Source: Heliopora coerulea
Taxonomy: Eukaryota > Cnidaria > Anthozoa > Scleralcyonacea > Helioporidae
Direction of reading: 5' to 3'
NCBI GenBank assembly: GCA_030142905.1
Contig: JASJOG010000056.1
Span: 1,205,501 to 1,269,500 of the forward strand
DNA: 64,000 nt
Made by a program: the position numbers and the translations under genes. A model generated the notes under the pieces. That model had not been told where the DNA came from, made no database searches, and worked only from the letters and a program-made list of their open reading frames with translations. Of this stretch, positions 1 through 38,200 are shown piece by piece. Each line of letters starts with the position of its first letter. The stretch's first letter is position 1.

Positions 1-184
1 AATTGCAAGGCACAAAATCACACATGTAAACACCCCTTAAGAGTGTGCCCTTGCCTCTCAATGGGTTAATATTTAGTCTGCATGGGTGTAATCCTGTCTT
101 TAGAAATTGTCAGTTGTATACACTCAGTAACTCACTTCTTTGTTTACAATGTTTTCCTGTAATTTTTATATTTTTTCATTTCAG
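1..184 (+). other. Intron sequence upstream of the first visible exon
   Basis: The window opens inside an intron that ends with a T-rich tract and the acceptor AG at 183-184. Around 35-67 the stretch ending CTCTCAATGGGTTAAT resembles the edge of a dispersed repeat of the kind described at 5,396. No coding signal is seen. Confidence 0.6.
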
Positions 185-24767
<24,583 letters not shown>

Positions 24768-25529
24768 CATATGGTACGGTGAGTCCGTGTTGATTGACTC
24801 CCAGAGCGAAAGGTACCATTCCGAACTGCCTTCACCGGGCAGAATCTCAAGTGTCTACAAGGCATCACTCTTCCCAACTCACAACAACTTGCTGTTGTTG
24901 TTGTCCAATGACATCGAATTGCTGACTGGGTCATCATTTGAAGAATTCAAAAGTAACATTCAAGGCAATTTTCAATGTATTTGAATATTTAAATAGAATG
25001 ATTTGTTATTGCTAGGCTTTATTCAAAGACGCCGAAGTGCTCGGACTTAAAGGACTGAGAGTTAGTAATTTAATTTCAAAAGCTTGGTGCATGATATAAA
25101 ATTGTCTCTAAAACAGTACCTTGCGGTTGTACAGTAAAGGTTTCTCGGAGGTAAATGCAGGGCTCGTGTGATCTTGAACATTTTCAATCTTTCGGCTAAC
25201 GTTTAGTAAAATATCAGAGGTGATTATAGAGTTTCTTGTGCACTGGTTGGTCGAGGTAAACCGCTTATCTCGTTATAATCAGCTTGTGTGATGTCATTGG
25301 GAAGGTTTTCTGACCGTCTCAAAATGGTTACTTCTCAATTTGCTCATGTTACGGACGAAGAAATGAATAAAATTATGAAAGAGGATACCGTTGTATAAAA
25401 GAAACAAATATGCAACTGAATGGAAGTAAAACTTTTTCACTGTAAAGTTTGAGCGTAAAATTGCTAATTTAACTGCTAAATCCAGCATTTTACCTCACAG
25501 AGCTGTCGTTTTTTCAAAACATTAATAAA
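24768..25529 (+). other. 3' UTR of the NSMAF-like gene with candidate poly(A) signals
   Basis: Downstream of the TGA the sequence is non-coding. AATAAA hexamers occur at 25366-25371, 25524-25529 and 25684-25689. The T-rich run after 25529 makes the second a plausible end, but which one is used cannot be decided from sequence. A run of TTG/GTT triplets at about 24888-24905 is the only local oddity. Confidence 0.5.
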
Positions 25530-27045
25530 GTAACACATTTTCATTCGATTATTGTATTTCTCTCTGATAATCACCACTGGTATTTGGTAAAACAAATAGA
25601 CACTTCAATCTCAATGGTAATTGGTTCACATTTACCTCGACATTTCGCGATTCGGTAAATGTTCACCAGTAATGATATTGTTGAATAAAACACACAAAAA
25701 AAAATCGCACGAAATTACCACAATGTATTGGAACATTTTTGTAAAAATAATTAACCCTTAATTACAGTTCAACTTGTTGGGAATCCAGACCTTTAGAAAA
25801 CATTGCAGACAAGCTTATTGGAAGACATTGAAAGATCAAGTTTAATTTATGCATACTGCGATTTACCAATAAAACTCATCGTATGAAAACTTTGGGCAAA
25901 TTTACAGCCAATCATAGACGCTAAAAGAATAAACATGTTGGAAAGGTGTTTCATCCAGTCAGAAACCTGAAACTTTATCACGCTTGTTCATGAACAGATA
26001 AAATCCCAGTACGCATAAACTAAACAAGTTACAGCCTTAGAAGTGCTTTCGTATGGAATTTACTAAATTATTGCTTGGTATCGGCAATCTTATCCGCCGG
26101 ATTTCTGGTACATCACCGGATTGTTCGTAAATACCGTTTGGATCCACTTTCTACGAAGTAATCTATATTGATTACTTATTGACGGAGTGTGAGGTCTGTA
26201 CAGGAAAGTGTTTGCCTGAGGTCTGTACGAGAAAACCGAGGGCAAATACTTTCCCTTACAGACCCAACACACAAGGTTAATAAGGAATTTATTATATGGC
26301 TTTTGGTTCCCTTCTTCGCATTTCACGAACGTTTTGTTTTGCGACGAAGCGGCGTAGGTTAACTTCCTTGTTTTTTGCCTATGGCTTCGTGGTGGTTTTG
26401 GTTCATACGTCTGGTTATCTGCTTAAAATCATCGTTAAGAAGATTTAACTACATCTCGAGCATTGTATTGTTGTTCATTTGTTGTAAAACGTACCTGAAT
26501 CAGGTTTGTTAGTCTCCAGTTCACCACGGAAATTTTCCCACCAAAACTTACCGGTCTGTACGAAAACTTCCTGGATGGCTAGGCAGCCAATCAGCGCGCA
26601 TCATTTTGCGTATGGACCGGGTAAGGAACTCAGCCGTGTAATAAATTCACTTTGTACATTTATAACTTTATAACCACATAGTGAGACAACCTTACTGTTA
26701 ACGAATAACTTTAACATGCTATAATTGAAAGGAAATATGAAAACATGATATTGTATATTAGTTCTGGCTTCGACGGCCAAATCTAAAGTATTTATATAAA
26801 TATATATGAAGCAAACTTCTTCGTTGTCGAGATATTGTCCCAAAGTGTAGTTTTTGATTATGTTGAAGGAAGCTCCTCTTAGCTAACCAGTTCAGACAAA
26901 ACATTTCCGAGGTATAGTGTATGAGCGAGAATTTAGTCATACGATACGCTGGTGTTTCTATACCGTTATTCCTTTTTTCTCCCATTCCGACAGCTCTCGT
27001 TCCCTGTGATCTCCGCAACTAAAAAAACTGAAGCAAAAAGTAGTG
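25530..27045. other. Non-coding interval between the gene and the satellite
   Basis: About 1.5 kb of A+T-rich sequence without a recognisable gene. It includes a short inverted repeat at 26,190-26,264 and a related GGTCTGTACGAAAAC motif near 26,535. Open frames of 80-86 codons on the minus strand at 26,601-27,018 show no domain and overlap one another. Confidence 0.6.
26190..26264 (+). repeat. Inverted repeat around GGTCTGTAC
   Basis: GGTCTGTACAGGAAAGTGTTTGCC is mirrored by GGGCAAATACTTTCCCTTACAGACC with few mismatches, and a further GGTCTGTACGAGAAAA lies between. It could be a relic of a small fold-back element. Confidence 0.6.
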
Positions 27046-27295
27046 AGGTCAACTCATGGCTTTTCACGATTTTTTTACCAATTTGAAAGTTTCAGAGAAA
27101 GGTGAGTAGTAGCAGCGGGTTAAACTACTCAGTTCACCTCAATAATTGGCAAATTTTTACTTCAAAATTCCTTCCAAATTATGAGAATAAACAATTGCAA
27201 TAACTGACTCTTTCTCGCCAACATCTAATTATTCTCGAAAACTACACAACGAATTTAGACGAAAATTTATCAGATAAAAGGACGGACTTTCCTCC
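27046..27295 (-). repeat. Decayed outermost satellite-like segment
   Basis: 27,046-27,100 resembles a monomer on the minus strand (CTCATGGCTTTTCACGATTT, ACCAATTTGAAAGTTTC). The following ~190 bp no longer matches clearly. It looks like the most degraded edge of the array, or a monomer split by an insertion. Confidence 0.5.
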
Positions 27296-28866
27296 GCAAA
27301 CAGTAATATTTGAGAGCATTTTAGAGGTCGAAAAATTTCACCAAAAAGTCAAGGGCTTAACCCGTGGTTTTTGACGATTTTTCGACCAATTTCGAACTTT
27401 CAAAATAAACGCAAAATAGGAAAGTTTGGGCCGAATAACATAGTTTTGTCCTTTTCTCAGGGACTGCAGTAATATTTGAGAGGATTTTTCAGGTGGAAAA
27501 ATTTCACCAAAAAGTAAAGGGGTTAACGCATGGTTTTTGACGATTTTTCGACGAATTTAAAACTTTCCAAATAAGCCCAAAAATACGAAAGTTTGGGCCC
27601 AATAACATAGTTTTGCCCGTATTTCAGAAACTTTACACTAATATTTGAGATAATTTTTGAAATGGAAAAATTTTACCATAAATTCAAGGACTTAACCCAT
27701 GGTTTTTGACCATTTTTCGACCAATTGCAAACTTTCAAAACAAGCCCAAAATGGGAAAGTTTGGGCCGGATAACATAGTTCTACCAGTATTTCAGTGATT
27801 TTACAGTAATATTTGAGGGAATTTACGGTATCGAAAAATTTCACCAAAAAGTAAAGGGGTTAACCCATAGTTTTTGACAACTTTTTTTCGACGAATTTAA
27901 AACTTTCCAAAAAAGCGTTAATTAGAATGTTTGATCCAATTAACTTAGTTTTGCCTTTATTGCAGAGATTTTATACTAATATTTAAGATAGATTTTGAGG
28001 TCGAAAAATTTCACCAAAAAGTAAAGGGGTTAACCCATGGTTTTTGATGATTTTTCGACCAGTTTAGAACTTTCCAAATATGCCCTAAATATGAAAGTTT
28101 AGACCTAATAACACAGTTTTGCCTTTATTTCAGGTGTTTACACTAATACTTGAGATAATTTTTGAGGTCGAAAAATGTCACAAAAAAGTAAAGTGGTTAA
28201 CCCATGGTTTTTGACGATTATTCGACTAATTTCAAACTTTCCAAATAAGCTATAAATATGAACGTTTAGATTGAATAACAGAGTTTTGCCCTTATTTCAG
28301 AGAGCTTACACTAATAATTAAGATACATTTTGAGGTCGAAAAATTTCGCTAAAAAGTAAAGAGGTTAAACCATGATTTTTGACGACTTTTCGACCATTTT
28401 CAAACTTACCAAATAGGCCCTAAATATGAAAGTTTAGACCGAATGACATAGTTCTGCCCTTATTTCAGGGAGTTTACACTAATATTTGAGATAATTTTTT
28501 AGGTCAAAAAATTTCGCCAAAAATTAAAGGAGTTAACCAATTGTTTTTGACTATTTTTGGACCAGTTTCAGACTTTCGAAATAAGCCCTAAGTATGAAAG
28601 TTTAGACCAAGTAACACAGTTTTGCTTTTATTTCAGGTAGTTTATACTAATATTTTGAGATAATTTTTGAAGTCGAAAAATTTCAAATAAAAGTAAAGGA
28701 GTGAACGCATTGATTTTTACGATCTTTCAACCAATTTCAAACTTTCGAAATAAGCCCAAAAATAGGAAAGTTTGGGCCGCATAACATAGTTTTTCCGGGT
28801 TTTTTTCAGGAACTTTGTCGTAATATTTGATAATATTTTAGCTCCAAATATTTCCACCAAAATTAA
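27296..28866 (-). repeat. Satellite array, minus orientation, about nine diverged 168-bp monomers
   Basis: Monomers read in reverse complement to the rest of the array: GGTTTTTGACGATTTTTCGAC, then AATTTCAAACTTTCC, TAACATAGTTTTGCCC, TTTGAGATAATTTTTGAGG and AAATTTCACCAAAAAGTAAA. The GGTTTTTGAC landmark recurs about every 168 bp. Pairwise differences are far more frequent than in the plus-oriented block, as expected at the edge of a satellite where homogenisation is weak. Confidence 0.9.
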
Positions 28867-28910
28867 AGATTATTTGGAAAATTTAAAATTGCAATTGGAA
28901 AATTTAAAAA
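28830..28910. other. Orientation-switch junction in the satellite
   Basis: Minus-oriented sequence ends near TTTCCACCAAAATTAAAG (about 28,866). Plus-oriented sequence starts within ATTATTTGGAAAATTTAAAA and continues into CCATGGGTTAACCCC. The junction sits mid-monomer on both sides. A short duplication of GGAAAATTTAAAA (starting near 28,877 and 28,897) marks the breakpoint. Confidence 0.8.
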
Positions 28911-31900
28911 ACCATGGGTTAACCCCTTCACTTTTTGGTGAAATTTTTCGAATTCAAAAATTAACTGAAATATCAGTGTAAAGTCCGTTAAAAAAGGGAA
29001 AACTTTGTTATTCGGTCTAAACTTTCATATTTAGGGCTTATTTGGAAAGTGGAAAATTTGTCGAAAAATCGTCAAAAACCATGGGTTAACCACTTTGCTT
29101 TTTAAAGAAATTTTTCGACCTCAAAAATTATCTCAAATATTGGTGTAAAGTGTCTGAAATAAGGGCAAAACCATGTTACTCGGCCTAAACGTTAATATTA
29201 TCTTTCTATTTCGGAAGTTTGAAATTGGTCAAAAAATGGTGAAAAACCAAAGGTTAACCCGTTTACATTTTGGTGAAATTTTTCGATCTCTAAAATTATC
29301 TCAAATATTGGTGTAAAGTGTCTGAAATAAGGGACGAAACCGTGTTACTCGGCCCAAACTTTCATATTATCTTTCTATTTCGGAATTTGAAATTGTTTGA
29401 AAAATGGTCGAAAACCAAAGTTAACCCCTTTACTTTTTGGTGAAATTTTTCGACCGCAAAATTATCTCAAATATTAGGGTAAAGTATCTGAAATAAGGGC
29501 AAAACTATGTTACTCGGCCTAAACTTTCATATTATCTTTCTATTTCGAAAGTTTGAAATTGGTCGAAAAATGGACAAAAACCAAAGGTTAACCCCTTTAC
29601 ATTTTGGTGAAATTTTTCGACCTCAAAAATTATCTCAAATATTGGTGTAAAGTGTCTGAAATAAGGGCAAAACTATGTTACTCGGCCTAAACTTTCATAT
29701 CTTTCTATTTTCAAAGTTTGAAATTGGTCGAAAAATAGTCAAAAACCAAAGGTTAACCCCTTTACATTTTGGTGAAATTTTTCGACCACAAAAATTATCT
29801 CAAATATTGGTGTAAAGTGTCTGAAATAAGGGCAAAACTATGTTACTCGGCCTAAACTTTCATATTATCTTTCTATTTCGAAAGTTTGAAATTGGTCGAA
29901 AAATGGACAAAAACCAAAGGTTAACCCCTTTACATTTTGGTGAAATTTTTCGACCTCAAAAATTATCTCAAATATTGGTGTAAAGTGTCTGAAATAAGGG
30001 CAAAACTATGTTACTCGGCCTAAACTTTCTTATTATCTTTCTATTTGGAAAGTTTGAAATTGGTCGAAAAATGGACAAAAACCAAAGGTTAACCCCTTTA
30101 TATTTTGGTGAAATTTTTCGACCACAAAAATTATCTCAAATATTACTGTAAAGTATCTGAAAAAAGGGCAAAACCATGTTACTCGGCCTAAACTTTCATA
30201 TTTTTGGCCTATTTGGAAAGTTTGAAATTGGTCGAAAAATGGTCAAAAACCAAAGGTTAACCCCTTTATATATTGGTGAAATTTTTCGACCACAAAAATT
30301 ATCTCAAATATTGGTGTAAAGTGTCTGAAATAAGGGCAAAACTATGTTACTCGGCCTAAACTTTCTTATTATCTTTCTATTTCGAAAGTTTGAAATTGGT
30401 CGAAAAATGGACAAAAACCAAAGGTTAACCCCTTTACGTTTTGGTGAAATTTTTCGACCTCAAAAATTATCTCAAATATTGGTGTAAAGTGTACGAAATC
30501 AGGGACATACCATGTTAATTCGGCCTAAACTTTCATATTTAGGACCTATTTTCAAAGTTTAAAATTCGTCGAAAAATGGATAAAAAACCAAAGGTTAACC
30601 CCTTTACTTTTTGGTCAAATATTTCGACCGCAAAAGTTACCTCAAATATTGGTGTAAAGTATCTGAAATAAGGGCAAAACTATGTTACTCGGCCTAAACT
30701 TTCATATTATCTTTCTATTTCGAAAGTTTGAAATTGGTCGAAAAATGGACAAAAACCAAAGGTTAACCCCTTTACATTTTGGTGAAATTTTTCGACCTCA
30801 AAAATTATCTCAAATATTGGTGTAAAGTGTCTGAAATAAGGGCAAAACTATGTTACTCGGCCTAAACTTTCATATTTTCGGCCTATTTTCAAAGTTTGAA
30901 ATTGGTCGAAAAATAGTCAAAAACCAAAAGTTAACCCCTTTACATTTTGGTGAAATTTTTCGACCACAAAAATTATCTCAAATATTGGTGTAAAGTGTCT
31001 GAAATAAGGGCAAAACTATGTTACTCGGCCTAAACTTTCATATTATCTTTCTATTTCGAAAGTTTGAAATTGGTCGAAAAATGGACAAAAACCAAAGGTT
31101 AACCCCTTTACATTTTGGTGAAATTTTTCGACCACAAAAATTATCTCAAATATTGGTGTAAAGTGTCTGAAATAAGGGCAAAACTATGTTACTCGGCCTA
31201 AACTTTCTTATTATCTTTCTATTTGGAAAGTTTGAAATTGGTCGAAAAATGGACAAAAACCAAAGGTTAACCCCTTTATATTTTGGTGAAATTTTTCGAC
31301 CACTAAAATTATCTCAAATATTACTGTAAAGTATCTGAAAAAAGGGCAAAACCATGTTACTCTGCCTAAACTTTCATATTTTTGGCCTATTTGGAAAGTT
31401 TGAAATTGGTCGAAAAATGGTCAAAAACCAAAGGTTAACCCCTTTATATATTGGTGAAATTTTTCGACCACAAAAATTATCTCAAATATTGGTGTAAAGT
31501 GTCTGAAATAAGGGCAAAACTATGTTACTCGGCCTAAACTTTCTTATTATCTTTCTATTTCGAAAGTTTGAAATTGGTCGAAAAATGGACAAAAACCAAA
31601 GGTTAACCCCTTTACGTTTTGGTGAAATTTTTCGACCTCAAAAATTATCTCAAATATTGGTGTAAAGTGTCTGAAATAAGGGCAAAACTATGTTACTCGG
31701 CCTAAACTTTCATATTATCTTTCTATTTCGAAAGTTTGAAATTGGTCGAAAAATGGACAAAAACCAAAGGTTAACCCCTTTACATTTTGGTGAAATTTTT
31801 CGACCTCAAAAATTATCTCAAATAATGGTGTAAAGTGTCTGAAATAAGGGCAAAACTATGTTACTCGGCCTAAACTTTCATATTTTCGGCCTATTTTCAA

Positions 31901-32210
31901 AGTTTGAAATTAGTCGAAAAATAGTCAAAAACCAAAAGTTAACCCCTTTACATTTTGGTGAAATTTTTCGACCACAAAAATTATCTCAAATATTGGTGTA
32001 AAGTGTCTGAAATAAGGGCAAAACTATGTTACTCGGCCTAAACTTTCATATTATCTTTCTATTTCGAAAGTTTGAAATTGGTCGAAAAATGAACAACCAA
32101 AGGTTAACCCCTTTACATTTTGGTGAAATTTTTCGACCTCAAAAATTATCTCAAATATTACTGTAAAGTATCTGAAAAAAGGGCAAAACCAAGTTACTCT
32201 GTTTAAACTT

Positions 32211-35200
32211 TCATATTTTGGGCCTATTTGGAAAGTTTGAAATACGTCGAAAAATGGACAAAAGCCAAAGGTTTACCTCTATACTTTTTGGTGAAATTTT
32301 TCGAGCTCTAAAAATATCACAAATATTAGTGTAAAGTCTCCGAAATAAGAGAAAAACCATGTTACTTGGCCAAAACGTTCGTATTTTCGGCCTATTTTCA
32401 AAGTTTGAAATTAATCGAAAAATGGTCAAAAACCAAAGATTAACCCCTTTCCTTTTTGGTAAAATTTTTCGACCACAAAAATTATCTCAAATATTAGTGT
32501 AAAGTATACGAAATCAGGGACATACCATGTTATAGGGCCTAAACTTTCATATTTTGGGCCTATTTTCAAAGTTTGAAATTCGTCGAAAAATGGATAAAAA
32601 ACCAAAGGTTAACCCCTTTACTTTTTGGTCAAATATTTCGACCGCAAAAGTTACCTCAAATATTAGTGTAAAGTATCTGAAATAAGGGCAAAACTATGTT
32701 ACTCGGCCTAAACTTTCATATTATCTTTCTATTTCGAAAGTTTAAAATTGGTCGAAAAATGGACAAAAACCAAAGGTTAACCCCTTTACATTTTGGTGAA
32801 ATTTTTAAACCTTAAAAATTATCTCAAATAATGGCGTAAGGTGTCTGAAATAAGGGTAAAACTATGTTACTCGGCCTAAACTTTCATATTATCTTTCTAT
32901 TTCGAAAGTTTGAAATTGGTCGAAAAATCGTCAAAAACCAAAGTTTAACCCCTCTTTACATTTTGGTGAAATTTTTCGACCACAAAAATTATCTCAAATA
33001 TTGGTGTAAAGTGTCTGAAATAAGGGCAAAACTATGTTACTCGGCCTAAACTTTCATATTATCTTTCTATTTCGAAAGTTTGAAATTGGTCGAAAAATGG
33101 ACAAAAACCAAAGGTTAACCCCTTTACGTTTTGGTGAAATTTTTCGACCACAAAAATTATTTCAAATATTACTGTAAAGTATCTGAAAAAAGGGCAAAAC
33201 CATGTTACTCTGCCTAAACTTTCATATTTTTGGCCTATTTGGAAAGTTTGAAATTGGTCGAAAAATCGTCAAAAACCAAAGGTTAACCCCTTTATATTTT
33301 GGTGAAATTTTTCGACCACTAAAATTATCTCAAATATTGGTGTAAAGTGTCTGAAATAAGGGCAAAACTATGTTACTCGGCCTAAACTTTCTTATTATCT
33401 TTCTATTTCGAAAGTTTGAAATTGGTCGAAAAATGGACAAAGACCAAAGGTTAACCCCTTTACGTTTTGGTGAAATTTTTCGACCACAAAAATTATCTCA
33501 AATATTGGTGTAAAGTGTCTGAAATAAGGGCAAAACTATGTTACTCGGCCTAAACTTTCATATTATCTTTCTATTTCGAAAGTTTGAAATTGGTCGAAAA
33601 ATGGACAAAAACCAAAGGTTAACCCCTTTACATTTTGGTGAAATTTTTCGACCACAAAAATTATCTCAAATATTAGTGTAAAGTGTCTGAAATAAGGGCA
33701 AAACTATGTTACTCGGCCTAAACTTTCATATTTTGGGTATATTTTCAAAGTTTGAAATTGGTCGAAAAATGGACCAAAACCAAAGGTTAACCCCTTTACA
33801 TTTTGGTGAAATTTTTCGACCACAAAAATTATCTCAAATATTGGTGTAAAGTGTCTGAAATAAGGGCAAAACTATGTTACTCGGCCTAAACTTTCATAAT
33901 ATCTTGGGTCTATTTTCGAAAGTTTGAAATTGGTCGAAAAATGGACCAAAACCAAAGGTTAACCCCTTTACATTTTGGTGAAATTTTTCAACCACAAAAA
34001 TTATCTCAAATATTGGTGTAAAGTGTCTGAAATAAGGGCAAAACTATGTTACTCGGCCTAAACTATCATATTATCTTTCTATTTCGAAAGTTTAAAATTG
34101 GTCGAAGAATGGACAAAAACCAAAGGTTAACCCCTTTACATTTTGGTGAAATTTTTAAACCTCAAAAATTATCCCAAATAATGGCGTAAGGTGTCTGAAA
34201 TAAGGGTAAAACTATGTTACTCGGCCTAAACTTTCATATTATCTTTCTATTTCGAAAGTTTGAAATTGGTCGAAAAATGGACAAAAACCAAAGGTTAACC
34301 CCTTTACATTTTGGTGAAATTTTTCGACCACAAAAATTATTTCAAATATTACTGTAAAGTATCTGAAAAAAGGGCAAAACCATGTTACTCTGCCTAAACT
34401 TTCATATTTTTGGCCTATTTGGAAAGTTTGAAATTGGTCGAAAAATCGTCAAAAACCAAAGGTTAACCCCTTTACATTTTGGTGAAATTTTTCGACCACT
34501 AAAATTATCTCAAATATTGGTGTAAAGTGTCTGAAATAAGGGCAAAACTATGTTACTCGGCCTAAACTTTCTTATTATCTTTCTATTTCGAAAGTTTGAA
34601 ATTGGTCGAAAAATGGACAAAGACCAAAGGTTAACCCCTTTACATTTTGGTGAAATTTTTAGACCACAAAAATTATCTCAAATATTGGTGTAAAGTGTCT
34701 GAAATAAGGGCAAAACTATGTTACTCGGCCTAAACTTTCATATTATCTTTCTATTTCGAAAGTTTAAAATTGGTCGAAGAATGGACAAAAACCAAAGGTT
34801 AACCCCTTTACATTTTGGTGAAATTTTTAAACCTCAAAAATTATCTCAAATAATGGCGTAAGGTGTCTGAAATAAGGGTAAAACTATGTTACTCGGCCTA
34901 AACTTTCATATTATCTTTCTATTTCGAAAGTTTGAAATTGGTCGAAAAATGGACAAAAACCAAAGGTTAACCCCTTTACGTTTTGGTGAAATTTTTCGAC
35001 CACAAAAATTATTTCAAATATTACTGTAAAGTATCTGAAAAAAGGGCAAAACCATGTTACTCTGCCTAAACTTTCATATTTTTGGCCTATTTGGAAAGTT
35101 TGAAATTGGTCGAAAAATCGTCAAAAACCAAAGGTTAACCCCTTTACATTTTGGTGAAATTTTTCGACCACTAAAATTATCTCAAATATTGGTGTAAAGT

Positions 35201-38200
35201 GTCTGAAATAAGGGCAAAACTATGTTACTCGGCCTAAACTTTCTTATTATCTTTCTATTTCGAAAGTTTGAAATTGGTCGAAAAATGGACAAAGACCAAA
35301 GGTTAACCCCTTTACGTTTTGGTGAAATTTTTCGACCACAAAAATTATCTCAAATATTGGTGTAAAGTGTCTGAAATAAGGGCAAAACTATGTTACTCGG
35401 CCTAAACTTTCATATTATCCTTCTATTTCGAAAGTTTGAAATTGGTCGAAAAATGGACAAAAACCAAAGGTTAACCCATTTACATTTTGGTGAAATTTTT
35501 AGACCACAAAAATTATCTCAAATATTGGTGTAAAGTGTCTGAAATAAGGGCAAAACTATATTACTCTGTTTAAACCTTCATATTTTGGGCCGATTTTCAA
35601 AGTTTGAAATTGGTCGAAAAATGGACAAAAACCAAAGGTTAACCCATTTACGTTTTGGTGAAATTTTTCGACCACAAAAATTATCTCAAATATTGGTGTA
35701 AAGTGTCTGAAATAAGGGCAAAACTATGTTACTCGGCCTAAACTTTCATATTATCTTTCTATTTCGAAAGTTTGAAATTGGTCGAAAAATGGACAAAAAC
35801 CAAAGGTTAACCCCTTTACGTTTTGGTGAAATTTTTCGACCACAAAAATTATTTCAAATATTACTGTAAAGTATCTGAAAAAGGGCAAAACCATGTTACT
35901 CTGCCTAAACTTTCATATTTTTGGCCTATTTGGAAAGTTTGAAATTGGTCGAAAAATCGTCAAAAACCAAAGGTTAACCCCTTTATATTTTGGTGAAATT
36001 TTTCGACCACTAAAATTATCTCAAATATTGGTGTAAAGTGTCTGAAATAAGGGCAAAACTATGTTACTCGGCCTAAACTTTCATATTATCTTTCTATTTC
36101 GAAAGTTTGAAATTGGTCGAAAAATGGACAAAAACCAAAGGTTAACCCCTTTACGTTTTGGTGAAATTTTTCGACCACAAAAATTATCTCAAATATTGGT
36201 GTAAAGTGTCTGAAATAAGGGCAAAACTATGTTACTCGGCCTAAACTTTCATATTATCTTTCTATTTCGAAAGTTTGAAATTGGTCGAAAAATGGACAAA
36301 AACCAAAGGTTAACCCCTTTACATTTTGGTGAAATTTTTAGACCACAAAAATTATCTCAAATATTGGTGTAAAGTGTCTGAAATAAGGGCAAAACCATGT
36401 TACTCGGCCTAAACTTTCATATTATCTTTCTATTTCGAAAGTTTGAAATTGGTCGAAAAATGGACAAAAACCAAAGGTTAACCCCTTTACATTTTGGTGA
36501 AATTTTTCGACAACAAAAATTATCTCAAATATTGGTGTAAAGTGTCTGAAATAAGGGCAAAACTATGTTACTCGGCCTAAACTTTCATATTTTGGGTATA
36601 TTTTCAAAGTTTGAAATTGGTCGAAAAATGGACCAAAACCAAAGGTTAACCCATTTACGTTTTGGTGAAATTTTTCGACCACAAAAATTATCTCAAATAT
36701 TGGTGTAAAGTGTCTGAAATAAGGGCAAAACTATGTTACTCGGCCTAAACTTTCATATTATCTTTCTATTTCGAAAGTTTGAAATTGGTCGAAAAATAGT
36801 CGAAAACCAAAGGTTAACCCCTTTACATTTTGGTGAAATTTTTCGACCTCAAAAATTATCTCAAATATTGGTGTAAAGTGTCTGAAATAAGGGCAAAACT
36901 ATGTTACTCGGCCTAAACTTTCATATTTTGGGTATATTTTCAAAGTTTGAAATTGGTCGAAAAATGGTCAAAAACCAAAGGTTAACCCCTTTACATTTTG
37001 GTGAAATTTTTCGACCACAAAAATTATCTCAAATATTGGTGTAAAGTGTCTGAAATAAGGGCAAAACTATGTTACTCGGCCTAAACTTTCATATTATCTT
37101 TCTATTTCGAAATTTTGAAATTGGTCGAAAAATGGACAAAAACCAAAGGTTAACCCCTTTACATTTTGGTGAAATTTTTCGACCTCAAAAATTATCTCAA
37201 ATATTAGTGTAAAGTGTACGAAATCAGGGACATACCATGTTATTCGGCCTAAACTTTCATATTTAGGGCCTATTTTCAAAGTTAAAATTCGTCGAAAAAT
37301 GGATAAAAAACCAAAGGTTAACCCCTTTACTTTTTGGTCAAATATTTCGACCGCAAAAGTTACCTCAAATATTAGGGTAAAGTATCTGAAATAAGGGCAA
37401 AACTATGTTACTCGGCCTAAACTTTCATATTATCTTTCTATTTCGAAAGTTTGAAATTGGTCGAAAAATGGTCAAAAACCAAAGTTTAACCCCTTTACTT
37501 TTTGGTGAAATTTTTCGACCACAAAAATTATCTCAAATATTGGTGTAAAGTGTCTGAAATAAGGGCAAAACTATGTTACTCGGCCTAAACTTTCTTATTA
37601 TCTTTCTATTTCGAAAGTTTGAAATTGGTCGAAAAATGGTCAAAAACCAAAGGTTAACCCCTTTATATATTGGAGAAATTTTTCGACCACTAAAATTATC
37701 TCAAATATTGGTGTAAAGTGTCTGAAATAAGGGCAAAACTATGTTACTCGGCCTAAACTTTCTTATTACCTTTCTATTTCGAAAGTTTGAAATTGGTCGA
37801 AAAATGGACAAAAACCAAAGGTTAACCCCTTTACGTTTTGGTGAAATTTTTCGACCTCAAAAATTATCTCAAATATTACTGTAAAGTATCTGAAAAAAGG
37901 GCAAAACCATGTTACTCTGCCTAAACTTTCATATTTTTGGCCTATTTGGAAAGTTTGAAATTGGTCGAAAAATCGTCAAAAACCAAAGGTTAACCCCTTT
38001 ATATTTTGGTGAAATTTTTCGACCACTAAAATTATCTCAAATATTGGTGTAAAGTGTCTGAAATAAGGGCAAAACTATGTTACTCGGCCTAAACTTTCTT
38101 ATTATCTTTCTATTTCGAAAGTTTGAAATTGGTCGAAAAATGGACAAAAACCAAAGGTTAACCCCTTTACATTTTGGTGAAATTTTTCGACCACAAAAAT

